From assembly GCF_016864015.1 (NCBI RefSeq), contig NZ_CP045067.1:345001-409000 (forward strand): DNA of 64,000 nucleotides, read 5' to 3'. Under the pieces are notes generated by a model. It searched no databases. It saw nothing but the letters and a program-made list of their open reading frames with translations, and was not told the origin of the DNA. Positions 43,769 through 51,878 of this stretch are shown here, piece after piece. Numbering within the stretch: the stretch's first letter is position 1; every line of letters begins with the position of its first letter. A program made the translations under genes and the position numbers. This DNA comes from Lacinutrix sp. WUR7 (GTDB lineage Bacteria > Bacteroidota > Bacteroidia > Flavobacteriales > Flavobacteriaceae).

Positions 43769-44448
43769 AACTCGTACTAACTTGTGAGCATGGCGGTAAT
43801 AAAATTCCGAAACCATATCCATCGTATTTTGATAATTCTGCCACTATTTTAAACTCCCATCGTGGTTATGACTTAGGAGCTTTAGATCTTTTTAATTATT
43901 TAAAATCTTTGGCTAATTTTTCAGAGTATAGTGAAACTAGTCGCTTATTAATTGAACTAAACCGAAGTTTACATCATAAAAATTTATTTTCAGAGGTATC
44001 TAAATCCCTTTCCGAAAACGAAAAAGAAGAAATAATATCTCGCTATTATTTAGAGTATAGAGACGAAGTAGAAACGGTAATTAAAAAATATTTAAAAACA
44101 AGCAAAAAAGTAGTACATCTCTCTGTGCACTCTTTTACTCCTATTTTAAATACCAAAACGAGAGATTGTGATATTGGGTTATTATATGATTCTAGAAATG
44201 CTTCGGAAAAAGGGTTTAGTAAGCATTTAAAAAAAGAAATATTAAAGATAGATAACACGCTCAACGTAAGATATAACTATCCGTATTTAGGAAAAGCAGA
44301 TGGGTTTACAACCTATTTACGTAAACAATTTCCTAAAAACTACCTTGGTGTGGAATTAGAAGTCAATCAGAAATTCTCTATAAATAATAAAATAAATGAA
44401 AATCTAAAAGCAGTGCTTTTTTCTGCAATAAAAAAAAGTATATCTTAA
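43765..44448 (+). CDS. N-formylglutamate amidohydrolase-like enzyme
   Basis: The 227-residue protein has LTCEHGGNKIPKPY at the N-terminus, SHRGYDLGALDLF, LIELNRSLHH and HLSVHSFTP, all resembling the FGase family of zinc-dependent amidohydrolases. FGase proper cleaves N-formyl-glutamate in histidine breakdown, but no hut gene is near. Here the enzyme likely hydrolyses an amide made by the neighbouring ligases. A longer frame from a TTG at 43735 is less likely because the start here overlaps the upstream stop by 4 bp. The 3' end overlaps the convergent NUDIX gene by 4 bp. Confidence 0.85.
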   Translation: MKLVLTCEHGGNKIPKPYPSYFDNSATILNSHRGYDLGALDLFNYLKSLANFSEYSETSRLLIELNRSLHHKNLFSEVSKSLSENEKEEIISRYYLEYRDEVETVIKKYLKTSKKVVHLSVHSFTPILNTKTRDCDIGLLYDSRNASEKGFSKHLKKEILKIDNTLNVRYNYPYLGKADGFTTYLRKQFPKNYLGVELEVNQKFSINNKINENLKAVLFSAIKKSIS

Positions 44449-45026
44449 ACTAACAATTTAATATTAGCATAACTATTTTCTAAAGCTTTTTTACTCTCTT
44501 CTGCATTTAGCCATTCTACCTTCGTTATACCTTCATTTTCCTGAGGGTATAATTTACCTGTAAAGCTAGTTTTCATTTCAAACCAATAGGTAATCTTTAT
44601 TCTATGTTTTCCATTACGTTTAAAAATATGATAGGTAGTTTGTAAAGGTTTTACTATTTTTAAACCAGCAACTCCAGTTTCCTCTGCAACTTCTCGAACT
44701 GCAGTTTCTTCTATTGTTTCATGTGCTTCTGCTTTCCCTTTAGGTAAATCCCATTTATCATTTCTATAAATAAAAAGTATTTTGCCAGTATCATTAAAAA
44801 CTTTACCTCCTCCAGCAACTACATTAGGCAACAGTTTTAAAAATTTTTTAAGAAGCTTTTCTGGTTTTTTGTGTATAAGCCTAACCTCTTTTAGAGAAGT
44901 AGTATTAAGCTCTTTAATCACTTTTACAATATCCACAGAGTCAAGCAAATAGTTTTTAAAACCAGATTCTTTTTCTACAATATTAGTAAGTACTATAGGT
45001 TTATCACTTACAAAAACTTGATACAT
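44445..45026 (-). CDS. NUDIX hydrolase
   Basis: The 193-residue protein has a NUDIX box GKAEAHETIEETAVREVAEE with TG and a hydrophobic residue following, fitting G-x5-E-x7-REuxEExGu. An N-terminal region MYQVFVSDKPIVLTN precedes it. NUDIX enzymes hydrolyse nucleoside-diphosphate-linked substrates; the substrate here is not predictable. The frame extends 15 codons further to a GTG, but the ATG at 45026 gives the usual start of flavobacterial homologues. It is divergent from pyrE and converges with the amidohydrolase gene. Confidence 0.9.
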   Translation of the reverse strand: MYQVFVSDKPIVLTNIVEKESGFKNYLLDSVDIVKVIKELNTTSLKEVRLIHKKPEKLLKKFLKLLPNVVAGGGKVFNDTGKILFIYRNDKWDLPKGKAEAHETIEETAVREVAEETGVAGLKIVKPLQTTYHIFKRNGKHRIKITYWFEMKTSFTGKLYPQENEGITKVEWLNAEESKKALENSYANIKLLV

Positions 45027-45115
45027 TATTTTAGTTTGGTTTAGTTTTGTAAAAATATCATTTTTTTGCACAAAACAAATAGCATTAAAATTAAATTTAT
45101 ATTAGTTTTGTAACT

Positions 45116-45760
45116 ATGATTTTTAACAAAGACACCGCCAAAAAAACCGCAGAAGTTTTATTGCAAATTAATGCCATAAAACTTAGTCCGAAAGACCCAT
45201 TCACTTGGGCTTCTGGCTGGAAATCTCCTATTTACTGCGATAACAGAATCATTTTATCATTCCCTCCAATACGAAATTATATTCGTGAAACGATGGGAAA
45301 ACATATAGAATCTCAATATGGAAAACCAGATGTAATTGCTGGAGTTGCAACAGGAGCGATTGGTATTGGTATGTTGGTTGCAGAATATTTAGGACTTCCT
45401 TTTGTTTATGTTAGACCGGAAGCAAAAGCCCATGGTAGAAAAAACCAAATTGAAGGATTTATTGAGTCAGGACAAAACGTTGTTGTTGTTGAAGATTTAA
45501 TTAGCACAGGAAAAAGTAGCTTAAATGCAGTTAGAGCTTTAAGAGAAGCTAAAGTAAACGTAAAAGGAATGGTTGCCATTTTTTCTTACGGTTTTGCTAT
45601 TGCAGATGAAAATTTTAAAGAAGAAAACGTAACCTTACACACCTTAAGTAATTACGAAAATCTATTGGAGCAAGCTTTAGACACAAAGTATATTACAGAA
45701 GATCAATTAAAAACTTTATCTGACTGGAATGCTAACCCAAGCGAATGGAACGCTTTTTGA
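45116..45760 (+). CDS. pyrE: orotate phosphoribosyltransferase
   Basis: Pyrimidine synthesis: orotate plus PRPP gives OMP. The 214-residue protein has FTWASGWKSPIYCDNR, IAGVATGAIGIGMLVAEYL, the PRPP loop VVVEDLISTGKSS (here VVEDLISTGKSSLNAVRALR) and a C-terminal QALDTKYITEDQL. A TAGTTTTG element (45103-45110) ends 6 bp before the ATG, so the message could be leaderless or nearly so; this is speculative. A 66-bp gap precedes an SRPBCC gene that may be cotranscribed. Confidence 0.95.
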   Translation: MIFNKDTAKKTAEVLLQINAIKLSPKDPFTWASGWKSPIYCDNRIILSFPPIRNYIRETMGKHIESQYGKPDVIAGVATGAIGIGMLVAEYLGLPFVYVRPEAKAHGRKNQIEGFIESGQNVVVVEDLISTGKSSLNAVRALREAKVNVKGMVAIFSYGFAIADENFKEENVTLHTLSNYENLLEQALDTKYITEDQLKTLSDWNANPSEWNAF

Positions 45761-45826
45761 AGTAACAGAAATAATGTTATATTGTAAACACAATAAACAA
45801 GTAAACTAATAACAACAAACAATACA

Positions 45827-46222
45827 ATGAATTTACAATCTCCAAAAGCAACTATTCAAAAATCCGCACAAGAAACCTTTGATTTTTTATGCGATATAAA
45901 AAACTTTGAAACTTTAATGCCAGAAAACATTAGCAAGTTTGAAGTTTTAGGTGAAGACAAATTTCTTTTTGCTTTAAAAGGTATGCCAGAAATTGTCTTA
46001 AAAAAGAAAGAAACAGAAGCACCACATAAAGTTGTTTTAGGAGCAGCTGGAGGAAAATTAGATTTTTCTTTAACAGCAAATATTATTGAAATTACAGAAA
46101 ACTCAAGTGAAGTACAATTATCTTTTGCTGGAGAGTTTAATGCAATGATGGGAATGATGATAAAAAAACCAATTAGTAAGTTTATTGAAACTTTAGCTGC
46201 TAATATGCCAGAAGCGGTTTAG
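45827..46222 (+). CDS. SRPBCC-fold protein
   Basis: The 131-residue soluble protein has an N-terminal beta-strand KATIQKSAQETFDFLCDIKN, then FETLMPENISKFEVLGEDKF, LKKKETEAPHKVVLGAAGG and a C-terminal helix MMIKKPISKFIETLA, giving a START/SRPBCC-like alpha-beta fold. Such domains bind hydrophobic ligands, RNA or protein. Homologues are known beside pyrE in Flavobacteria (remembered context, not checked). Its 3' end overlaps the convergent birA gene by 4 bp. Confidence 0.82.
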   Translation: MNLQSPKATIQKSAQETFDFLCDIKNFETLMPENISKFEVLGEDKFLFALKGMPEIVLKKKETEAPHKVVLGAAGGKLDFSLTANIIEITENSSEVQLSFAGEFNAMMGMMIKKPISKFIETLAANMPEAV

Positions 46223-46950
46223 TACAAGAGTTTAATTTCTTTTAAATCATATTCGTTTAAAACGTTATCTTCTAAAAGTACTTGAAGATTTCCGTTTTGT
46301 GAAACAGATTGTATAATGCCAGAAAACATTTTACCTTCTATGTCTTTAAACGTAGAAGGTTTCTTTTTTCTAAACAAATACTTTTCATAGGTTGTTTTCA
46401 GTATTTCTAAATCTCCTTTTTCTAAAAGCATAAAATAATGCTTCAAGTTTTCAATAAAGTCATACAAGATTTCATCTACATTAAAAACCCTTCCTGTTAA
46501 TAATTGTAAGGACGAAGCTTGTGGTAAGTTTTCAAAATTAGTTTGATTTACATTTAGTCCAATCCCTATAATAGAATCTTTAAATTTATTTTGTTTGATG
46601 CTATTTTCAATTAAAACACCACAAATCTTTTTATTTTCTGACAATATGTCGTTAGGCCATTTAATACTTAATTTAGAAATTTGATGTTTTTCAAGAGTCT
46701 TAATAAGAGCAATTGCGACCGTGATACTGATATAAAAATGCTGATTGAAATTCAAAAACGATACATCCTTAAACACACTAAACATAAGGTTCTCCCCAGA
46801 ATTAGCAGTCCACAAAGTTCCCATTTGTCCACGGCCGTTAGTTTGATAATCTGTCTGTACAACCGTATAATCTACAACCCCTTCTTCACTACTTAATTCC
46901 TTTAAAAAAGTATTCGTAGAGTTGATGGCATTAAGTTTGATTATACGCAT
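46219..46950 (-). CDS. birA: biotin--[acetyl-CoA-carboxylase] ligase
   Basis: Attaches biotin to the biotin carboxyl carrier protein. The 243-residue protein is the short, catalytic-only form without the DNA-binding domain. It has LNAINSTNTFLKEL, VVQTDYQTNGRGQMGTLW (biotinyl-AMP loop GRGQMG), LSIKWPNDILSENKKICGVL and IGIGLNVNQ. It is divergent from rsfS (gap 86 bp). Its 3' end overlaps the SRPBCC gene. Confidence 0.95.
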   Translation of the reverse strand: MRIIKLNAINSTNTFLKELSSEEGVVDYTVVQTDYQTNGRGQMGTLWTANSGENLMFSVFKDVSFLNFNQHFYISITVAIALIKTLEKHQISKLSIKWPNDILSENKKICGVLIENSIKQNKFKDSIIGIGLNVNQTNFENLPQASSLQLLTGRVFNVDEILYDFIENLKHYFMLLEKGDLEILKTTYEKYLFRKKKPSTFKDIEGKMFSGIIQSVSQNGNLQVLLEDNVLNEYDLKEIKLLY

Positions 46951-47008
46951 TATATTAGTGGTTTTAAATCTTATAGATTTTTATCAGTATAAAGAACTAA
47001 AAAAATAA

Positions 47009-47016
47009 TAACTTTG
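47009..47016 (+). promoter_or_regulatory. putative -7 promoter element of rsfS-ftsH
   Basis: TAACTTTG matches TAnnTTTG, 20 bp upstream of the rsfS ATG. No clear -33 TTG is seen. Confidence 0.4.
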
Positions 47017-47036
47017 CACAAATTTAATTCATATTA

Positions 47037-47408
47037 ATGACAAAAGAACAAACAAATCCAGACCAACTAATTGCAGGAATTTTATCTGGAATTGAAGATG
47101 TAAAAGGACAAAATATAAATATTCTAGATTTACGAGAAATAGAAAATACAGTTTGTGACTATTTTATAGTTTGTGAAGGTACTTCTAATACACAAGTAAG
47201 TGCTATTGTTAATTCTGTACAGAAAAAAGTTAGCAAAGATTTAAAAGATAAACCTTGGCATATTGAAGGTTTAGATAATGCCGAATGGGTTTTAATGGAT
47301 TACGTAAACGTTGTTGTTCATGTATTTCAAAAACACATTAGAGAGTATTATGACATTGAAAGTCTTTGGGGAGACGCAAAAACAACAGTTATAGAATCTA
47401 ACTATTAA
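47037..47408 (+). CDS. rsfS: ribosome silencing factor RsfS
   Basis: Binds the large subunit (uL14) and blocks subunit joining in starvation. The 123-residue protein has LDLREIENTVCDYFIVCEG, VNSVQKKVSKDLKDKPWHIEG, WVLMDYVNVVVHVFQKHIRE and YYDIESLWGDA, the usual family pattern. It is followed by ftsH after 8 bp, so cotranscribed. Confidence 0.95.
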   Translation: MTKEQTNPDQLIAGILSGIEDVKGQNINILDLREIENTVCDYFIVCEGTSNTQVSAIVNSVQKKVSKDLKDKPWHIEGLDNAEWVLMDYVNVVVHVFQKHIREYYDIESLWGDAKTTVIESNY

Positions 47409-47416
47409 ACAAATTA

Positions 47417-49336
47417 ATGGCAAACGAAAAAAACACAAATAGCAAAAAACCAAAGTTTAATTATTATTGGATTTATGGTGGCATAATAGCCATATTTATC
47501 GCAATGCAATTTTTAGGTGGAAGTGGTTTACAAGACGCTAAAACGATTACTCCTTCACAATTTTTTGAATACGCAAAAGATAATGAGGTTGCAAAAGTTG
47601 AAATAATAAATAGACACGAAGCAAACGTTTATTTAACAAAAGAAGCGCAAGAAAAAGAAGTACACAAAAAATCTAAACCTTCTAGTTTTATACCAAGTTC
47701 TACCAAATTACCTAATTACAGTTTTGAAATTGGTGATCTGCAAAACTTTGAAAACGACCTTAAAGCAATCGGTAAATACGATATTTTAAGTAACAAAACC
47801 GTTTCTAATGCTTGGGGAGATTTAATCATTGGTTTAATACCTTTTATCCTTTTAATTGGTGTTTGGGTATTTATTATGCGACGCATGTCTGGAGGTTCTG
47901 GAGGTGGCGCTGGCGGACAAATATTCAATATAGGTAAATCTAAGGCAAAACTTTTTGACGAAAACACGGAAGTAAAAACATCCTTTAAAGATGTTGCAGG
48001 TTTAGAAGGTGCGAAAGAAGAAGTTCAAGAAATTGTAGACTTCTTAAAAAGCCCTGAAAAATATACAAACTTAGGTGGTAAAATACCTAAGGGAGCTTTA
48101 CTAGTAGGACCTCCTGGAACAGGAAAAACATTATTAGCAAAAGCAGTAGCAGGAGAAGCGAAAGTCCCTTTCTTTTCACTATCTGGATCTGATTTCGTGG
48201 AAATGTTTGTAGGTGTTGGGGCTTCTCGTGTTAGAGATTTATTTAAACAAGCCAAAGAAAAATCACCAGCAATTATTTTTATTGATGAAATAGATGCTAT
48301 TGGTCGTGCAAGAGGTAAAAACGCAATGTCTGGAAGTAATGACGAGCGTGAAAACACCTTAAACCAATTACTAACAGAAATGGATGGTTTTGGTACAAAC
48401 ACCAATGTGATAGTAATAGCTGCAACCAATAGAGCAGATATTTTAGACAAAGCATTAATGCGTGCAGGACGATTTGATAGACAAATTTTTGTTGATCTAC
48501 CAAATTTAACGGAACGTCGTGCTATTTTTGAGGTGCATTTAAGACCTCTTAAAAAGGTAGAAGGACTAGATATCGATTTCTTAGCAAAACAAACACCAGG
48601 ATTTTCTGGAGCAGACATTGCAAATCTTTGTAACGAAGCGGCATTAATAGCAGCAAGAACAAATAAAAAGGCAGTAGAAAAGCAAGATTTCTTAGATGCT
48701 GTAGATAGAATTGTTGGTGGTCTTGAAAGAAGAAGCAACCTATTCTCTGTGGAAGAAAAGAAAACTATTGCATACCACGAAGCTGGTCACGCAGCTGTAA
48801 GTTGGTTTTTAGAACATGCAGATCCTCTAGTAAAAGTAACTATTGTACCTCGAGGAAGATCTTTAGGTGCTGCTTGGTACTTGCCACAAGAAGCATATAT
48901 TACTAGAACAGAAAAATTTCTAGACGAAATATGTGTAACCATGGGAGGACGTGCTGCAGAAAAAATAGTCTTTAATCAAATATCTACAGGTGCTTTAAGC
49001 GATTTAGAAAGCGTAACCAAAAAAGCAAAAGCGATGGTTATGATTTATGGATTAAACGAAAAAATAGGAAATATAACCTATTACGATCCTGCAGGAGAAG
49101 GCGGATTTGTAAAACCATATAGCGAAAAAACAGCGGAATTAATTGATAATGAAATTAAAAACATTATTGAAACGCAGTTTCAACGTGCTTTAAAATTATT
49201 AGAGTCTAAAAGAGATGTACTAGACAAATTGGCTAATAGACTTATAGAAAGAGAAGTTATTTTTAAAGATGATTTAGAAGAACTTTTAGGAAAACGACCT
49301 TTTGACACGGAAAAAGAACCTGTTACAGATAAGTAA
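47417..49336 (+). CDS. ftsH: ATP-dependent zinc metalloprotease FtsH
   Basis: Membrane-anchored AAA+ protease for misfolded membrane proteins and regulators. The 639-residue protein has two helices (about 17-33 and 135-154), a Gly-rich linker, Walker A GPPGTGKT at 231-238, Walker B IIFIDEIDAIG, the SRH (RAGRFDRQIFVDLP), and the zinc motif HEAGH at about 455. The downstream Asp of the protease site falls in the usual region (GALSDLE). The gene ends with a terminator whose loop and T-run include a promoter for the lipid operon. Confidence 0.97.
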   Translation: MANEKNTNSKKPKFNYYWIYGGIIAIFIAMQFLGGSGLQDAKTITPSQFFEYAKDNEVAKVEIINRHEANVYLTKEAQEKEVHKKSKPSSFIPSSTKLPNYSFEIGDLQNFENDLKAIGKYDILSNKTVSNAWGDLIIGLIPFILLIGVWVFIMRRMSGGSGGGAGGQIFNIGKSKAKLFDENTEVKTSFKDVAGLEGAKEEVQEIVDFLKSPEKYTNLGGKIPKGALLVGPPGTGKTLLAKAVAGEAKVPFFSLSGSDFVEMFVGVGASRVRDLFKQAKEKSPAIIFIDEIDAIGRARGKNAMSGSNDERENTLNQLLTEMDGFGTNTNVIVIAATNRADILDKALMRAGRFDRQIFVDLPNLTERRAIFEVHLRPLKKVEGLDIDFLAKQTPGFSGADIANLCNEAALIAARTNKKAVEKQDFLDAVDRIVGGLERRSNLFSVEEKKTIAYHEAGHAAVSWFLEHADPLVKVTIVPRGRSLGAAWYLPQEAYITRTEKFLDEICVTMGGRAAEKIVFNQISTGALSDLESVTKKAKAMVMIYGLNEKIGNITYYDPAGEGGFVKPYSEKTAELIDNEIKNIIETQFQRALKLLESKRDVLDKLANRLIEREVIFKDDLEELLGKRPFDTEKEPVTDK

Positions 49337-49368
49337 TTTTTTCCAAATAAAATGTTAACATTAATTTA

Positions 49369-49407
49369 AAATCTTAAATTAACCCATTGGTTAGTTTAAG
49401 ATTTTTT
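49369..49407 (+). terminator. rsfS-ftsH terminator
   Basis: AAATCTTAAATTAA pairs with TTAGTTTAAGATTT (14 bp, one wobble, 8-nt loop CCCATTGG), then TTT. It lies 32 bp past the ftsH stop. Overlaps the next promoter. Confidence 0.7.
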
Positions 49408-49414
49408 ATCTTTG
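49387..49414 (+). promoter_or_regulatory. promoter of LUD-cdsA-psd operon
   Basis: TTG (49387-49389, in the terminator loop), 17 nt, TATCTTTG (49407-49414), then about 40 nt to the ATG at 49454. A -33/-7 pair of the Bacteroidota type. Confidence 0.5.
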
Positions 49415-49453
49415 ATAAACGCTATAGCGAAAGCATAACCTGCTATAATTTAA

Positions 49454-50062
49454 ATGAGTCTTTTTAGAAAAATTTTTGGTTCCAAATCTGACAAACAAGA
49501 GGAAGAATTACATTCGGACAAACGTGGCAAATACATGCCAGAAATAAAGCTACCAATAGATGAAAAGTTTACTATAAACTTTAAATCTAATGGCGGTAAG
49601 TTCTTGTATTGCGAAAATTTAAATGAAGTCTTTGATTGTATGCAGCAAATTCTTAATGAAAACAATTGGCAAGAAGCGAACGCATTTATACTAGATGAGA
49701 ATTTAAAAGACAAGTTCTCCTCTTCTAATTTAAAAGTAACAAAAAAAATTCCGGAAGCAGAATACATGCTTACCACTTGCGAAAATCTTATTGCAGATGA
49801 TGGCTCTTTACTTATTTCTTCTAATCAAATTGCAGAAAAAAAGCTAAATGAATTACCAGATAACTTTATCATATTCTCTACCACAAGTCAGATTGTAGAA
49901 AACATTGGCGAAGGCTTAAAAGGAATTAAAAAGAAAAACAAACAAAGAATCCCCACAAACATCACAACCATTAAACACTTTAAATCTTGTGATGAAAAAG
50001 ACTTCTTAACCTATGGAAGTAGTTCAAAAAACCTATATTTGCTGCTTTTAGAAGACCTTTAA
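49454..50062 (+). CDS. LUD-domain protein (LutC-like)
   Basis: The 202-residue soluble protein carries a LUD domain as in LutC/YkgG: YMLTTCENLIADDGSLLIS, NFIIFSTTSQIVENIGEGLK and TTIKHF. LutC proteins serve in lactate oxidation with LutA and LutB, but neither is near. It is instead followed by cdsA and psd, a context repeated in Flavobacteria as I recall it. A regulatory or lipid-related role is possible. The function is not established. Confidence 0.85.
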   Translation: MSLFRKIFGSKSDKQEEELHSDKRGKYMPEIKLPIDEKFTINFKSNGGKFLYCENLNEVFDCMQQILNENNWQEANAFILDENLKDKFSSSNLKVTKKIPEAEYMLTTCENLIADDGSLLISSNQIAEKKLNELPDNFIIFSTTSQIVENIGEGLKGIKKKNKQRIPTNITTIKHFKSCDEKDFLTYGSSSKNLYLLLLEDL

Positions 50063-50150
50063 GATGAAATGTAAAAAAATGCATTTACTATTAATAAATA
50101 AAAACGGTAGAGACATTACATCTGTCCTTTAAAAAAAACAAAATCAACAG

Positions 50151-50972
50151 ATGAAAGACATTGCTATTCGCGCATTTTCAGGATTAATTTATGTACTATT
50201 ACTAGTCTTTTCTTTGTATAATAAACATGCATTAATACTTCTGTTTTTTGTTTTTGGTCTTATCTGTTTAGCCGAATTTAAAAAACTCATTCAGTTTAAA
50301 GGCTTTATCTCTTACATTGTATTTACTATTATCTATTTTATTTTTGGCTATTGGCAATTAGTAATGAACACGTCTTCTGGTTTAGACGAAGCCACACAAA
50401 TACTACAAGTAATTACCATTTTTGTCCTTTTATTATTAATTAAAGATTTGTTTTCAGAAAAAAAAATCCCACTTTTTAGTTCTAAAAGATTTATACTTAC
50501 TACCTTTTATATTTCAAGCGCATTTGTGTTCTTAATTCTTATAGCTAATTATTATTCAGATTATAACCCTAACATATTATTAGGATGTTTTATATTAGTT
50601 TGGGTTAACGATACTTTTGCCTATTTAGTAGGTTCACAATTTGGAAAGCAAAAACTTTTCCCAAGTATTTCGCCTAAAAAAACGGTAGAAGGTTTTCTTG
50701 GTGGTTTATTATTTGCATGCATATCTAGTTATTTTATTGCTAAATACACAAATACATTAACATTTTCGTATTGGTTAATTTTAAGCATAATAGTTAGCGT
50801 TTTTGGTACTTTAGGCGATTTAATAGAGTCTAAATTTAAACGTCAGGCCAAAGTAAAAGATAGTGGTGTAATTATGCCAGGACACGGAGGATTGCTAGAC
50901 CGCTTTGATAGTATTATATTTGCAGCTCCTTTTATTTATTTATTTTTAAGAATTTCACAATATGTTTCATAA
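50151..50972 (+). CDS. cdsA: phosphatidate cytidylyltransferase
   Basis: Makes CDP-diacylglycerol from phosphatidic acid and CTP. The 273-residue integral membrane protein has about eight helices. The CDS signature SPKKTVEGFLGG and the GDLIESKFKRQAKVKDSG motif are present, with the PGHGGLLDRFDSI segment. It overlaps the next gene, psd, by 11 bp. The LUD gene precedes it at 88 bp. Confidence 0.94.
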   Translation: MKDIAIRAFSGLIYVLLLVFSLYNKHALILLFFVFGLICLAEFKKLIQFKGFISYIVFTIIYFIFGYWQLVMNTSSGLDEATQILQVITIFVLLLLIKDLFSEKKIPLFSSKRFILTTFYISSAFVFLILIANYYSDYNPNILLGCFILVWVNDTFAYLVGSQFGKQKLFPSISPKKTVEGFLGGLLFACISSYFIAKYTNTLTFSYWLILSIIVSVFGTLGDLIESKFKRQAKVKDSGVIMPGHGGLLDRFDSIIFAAPFIYLFLRISQYVS

Positions 50973-51612
50973 AGAAGGTTATAAAATCATAACAGTTACA
51001 TTTATACTTGTATTAATTTCCTGTTTGCTAATAGATAAATTTGTAAGCTTAAACTGGCTTCAAATAGTATTATATACAGTGCTTGGAGCGTTTTTATACA
51101 TAATCCTTCAGTTTTTTAGAAACCCTAAAAGAAATACCGTTAATAATGACAGCACCGTAGTTTCTCCTGTAGATGGTAAAGTAGTTGTTATTGAAGAAGT
51201 TTTTGAAAAAGAATACTTTAATGAAAAAAGATTACAAGTAAGTGTATTTATGTCTCCTTTAAATGTGCATGTAACTCGTTATCCTATTAACGGAAAGGTA
51301 GTATTTAGTAAATATCACCCTGGAAAATTTTTAGTTGCTTGGCATCCAAAATCTAGTGAAGAAAATGAACGAACTACTGTAGTTGTTGAAAACACAAACT
51401 ATGGTAAAGTATTATACCGACAAGTTGCCGGAGCATTAGCGAAACGTATTGTTAATTATGCAAAAGAAGGAGATACTGCAATACAAGGTGACGACTCTGG
51501 TTTTATTAAATTTGGTTCGAGAGTAGATTTATATTTACCTTTAGATACTAAAATTAAAGTTTCACTGAATCAAAAAGTTCGTGGTGGTGAAAGTATTATA
51601 GCAGAAAAATAA
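50962..51612 (+). CDS. psd: phosphatidylserine decarboxylase family protein
   Basis: Converts phosphatidylserine to phosphatidylethanolamine. The 216-residue protein has two N-terminal helices (IITVTFILVLISCLLI, LQIVLYTVLGAFLYIIL), PVDGKVVVIEEV, FMSPLNVHVTRYPINGKV, and a C-terminal RGGES, the usual autocleavage motif (Gly-Ser bond region) that makes the pyruvoyl group. It is of the short archaeal/bacterial type. A phosphatidylserine synthase gene is not in the window. It overlaps both neighbours (11 bp with cdsA; 1 bp with the ACBP gene). Confidence 0.92.
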   Translation: MFHKEGYKIITVTFILVLISCLLIDKFVSLNWLQIVLYTVLGAFLYIILQFFRNPKRNTVNNDSTVVSPVDGKVVVIEEVFEKEYFNEKRLQVSVFMSPLNVHVTRYPINGKVVFSKYHPGKFLVAWHPKSSEENERTTVVVENTNYGKVLYRQVAGALAKRIVNYAKEGDTAIQGDDSGFIKFGSRVDLYLPLDTKIKVSLNQKVRGGESIIAEK

Positions 51613-51878
51613 TGACTTCTGAAGAATTAGACATAACGTTTAGAGATGCTGTAGCTAGAATAAATGCGCATGAGGAACCATTTCCTGCAGATTTCTTGCT
51701 ACGTTTATATGCTTACTACAAAAAAGCTACCAATGATTATAGTAGACCAAGTAGTAAGAAAGAAATTATAAACGCCTTTAAAACGAACGCTTTATTTCAA
51801 ATACGAAGTATAACTCAAGACCAAGCAAAACAAACCTACATAGACTTGGTAAATAACTACTTTCTATATAGAAAATGA
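51612..51878 (+). CDS. acyl-CoA-binding protein
   Basis: The 88-residue protein has the four-helix ACBP fold: LDITFRDAVARINAHEEPFP, DFLLRLYAYYKKATNDYS and a C-terminal QTYIDLVNNYF. It carries long-chain acyl-CoA in the cytoplasm. The usual middle part (GD..RPG...KA..W.AW) is shortened or diverged (SRPSSKKEIINAFKTNALF). Its start overlaps the psd stop (TAATG) and its stop overlaps the next gene's ATG (ATGA), so it is part of the lipid operon. Confidence 0.9.
   Translation: MTSEELDITFRDAVARINAHEEPFPADFLLRLYAYYKKATNDYSRPSSKKEIINAFKTNALFQIRSITQDQAKQTYIDLVNNYFLYRK

Noticed and set aside
45027-45071. 15-codon extension of the NUDIX gene
   Set aside because: GTG start in AT-rich sequence; the ATG at 45026 gives the usual N-terminus.
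48025-48738. 237-codon minus-strand frame inside ftsH
   Set aside because: It is antisense to the ftsH AAA domain, which has all catalytic motifs; the antisense frame has no recognisable features.
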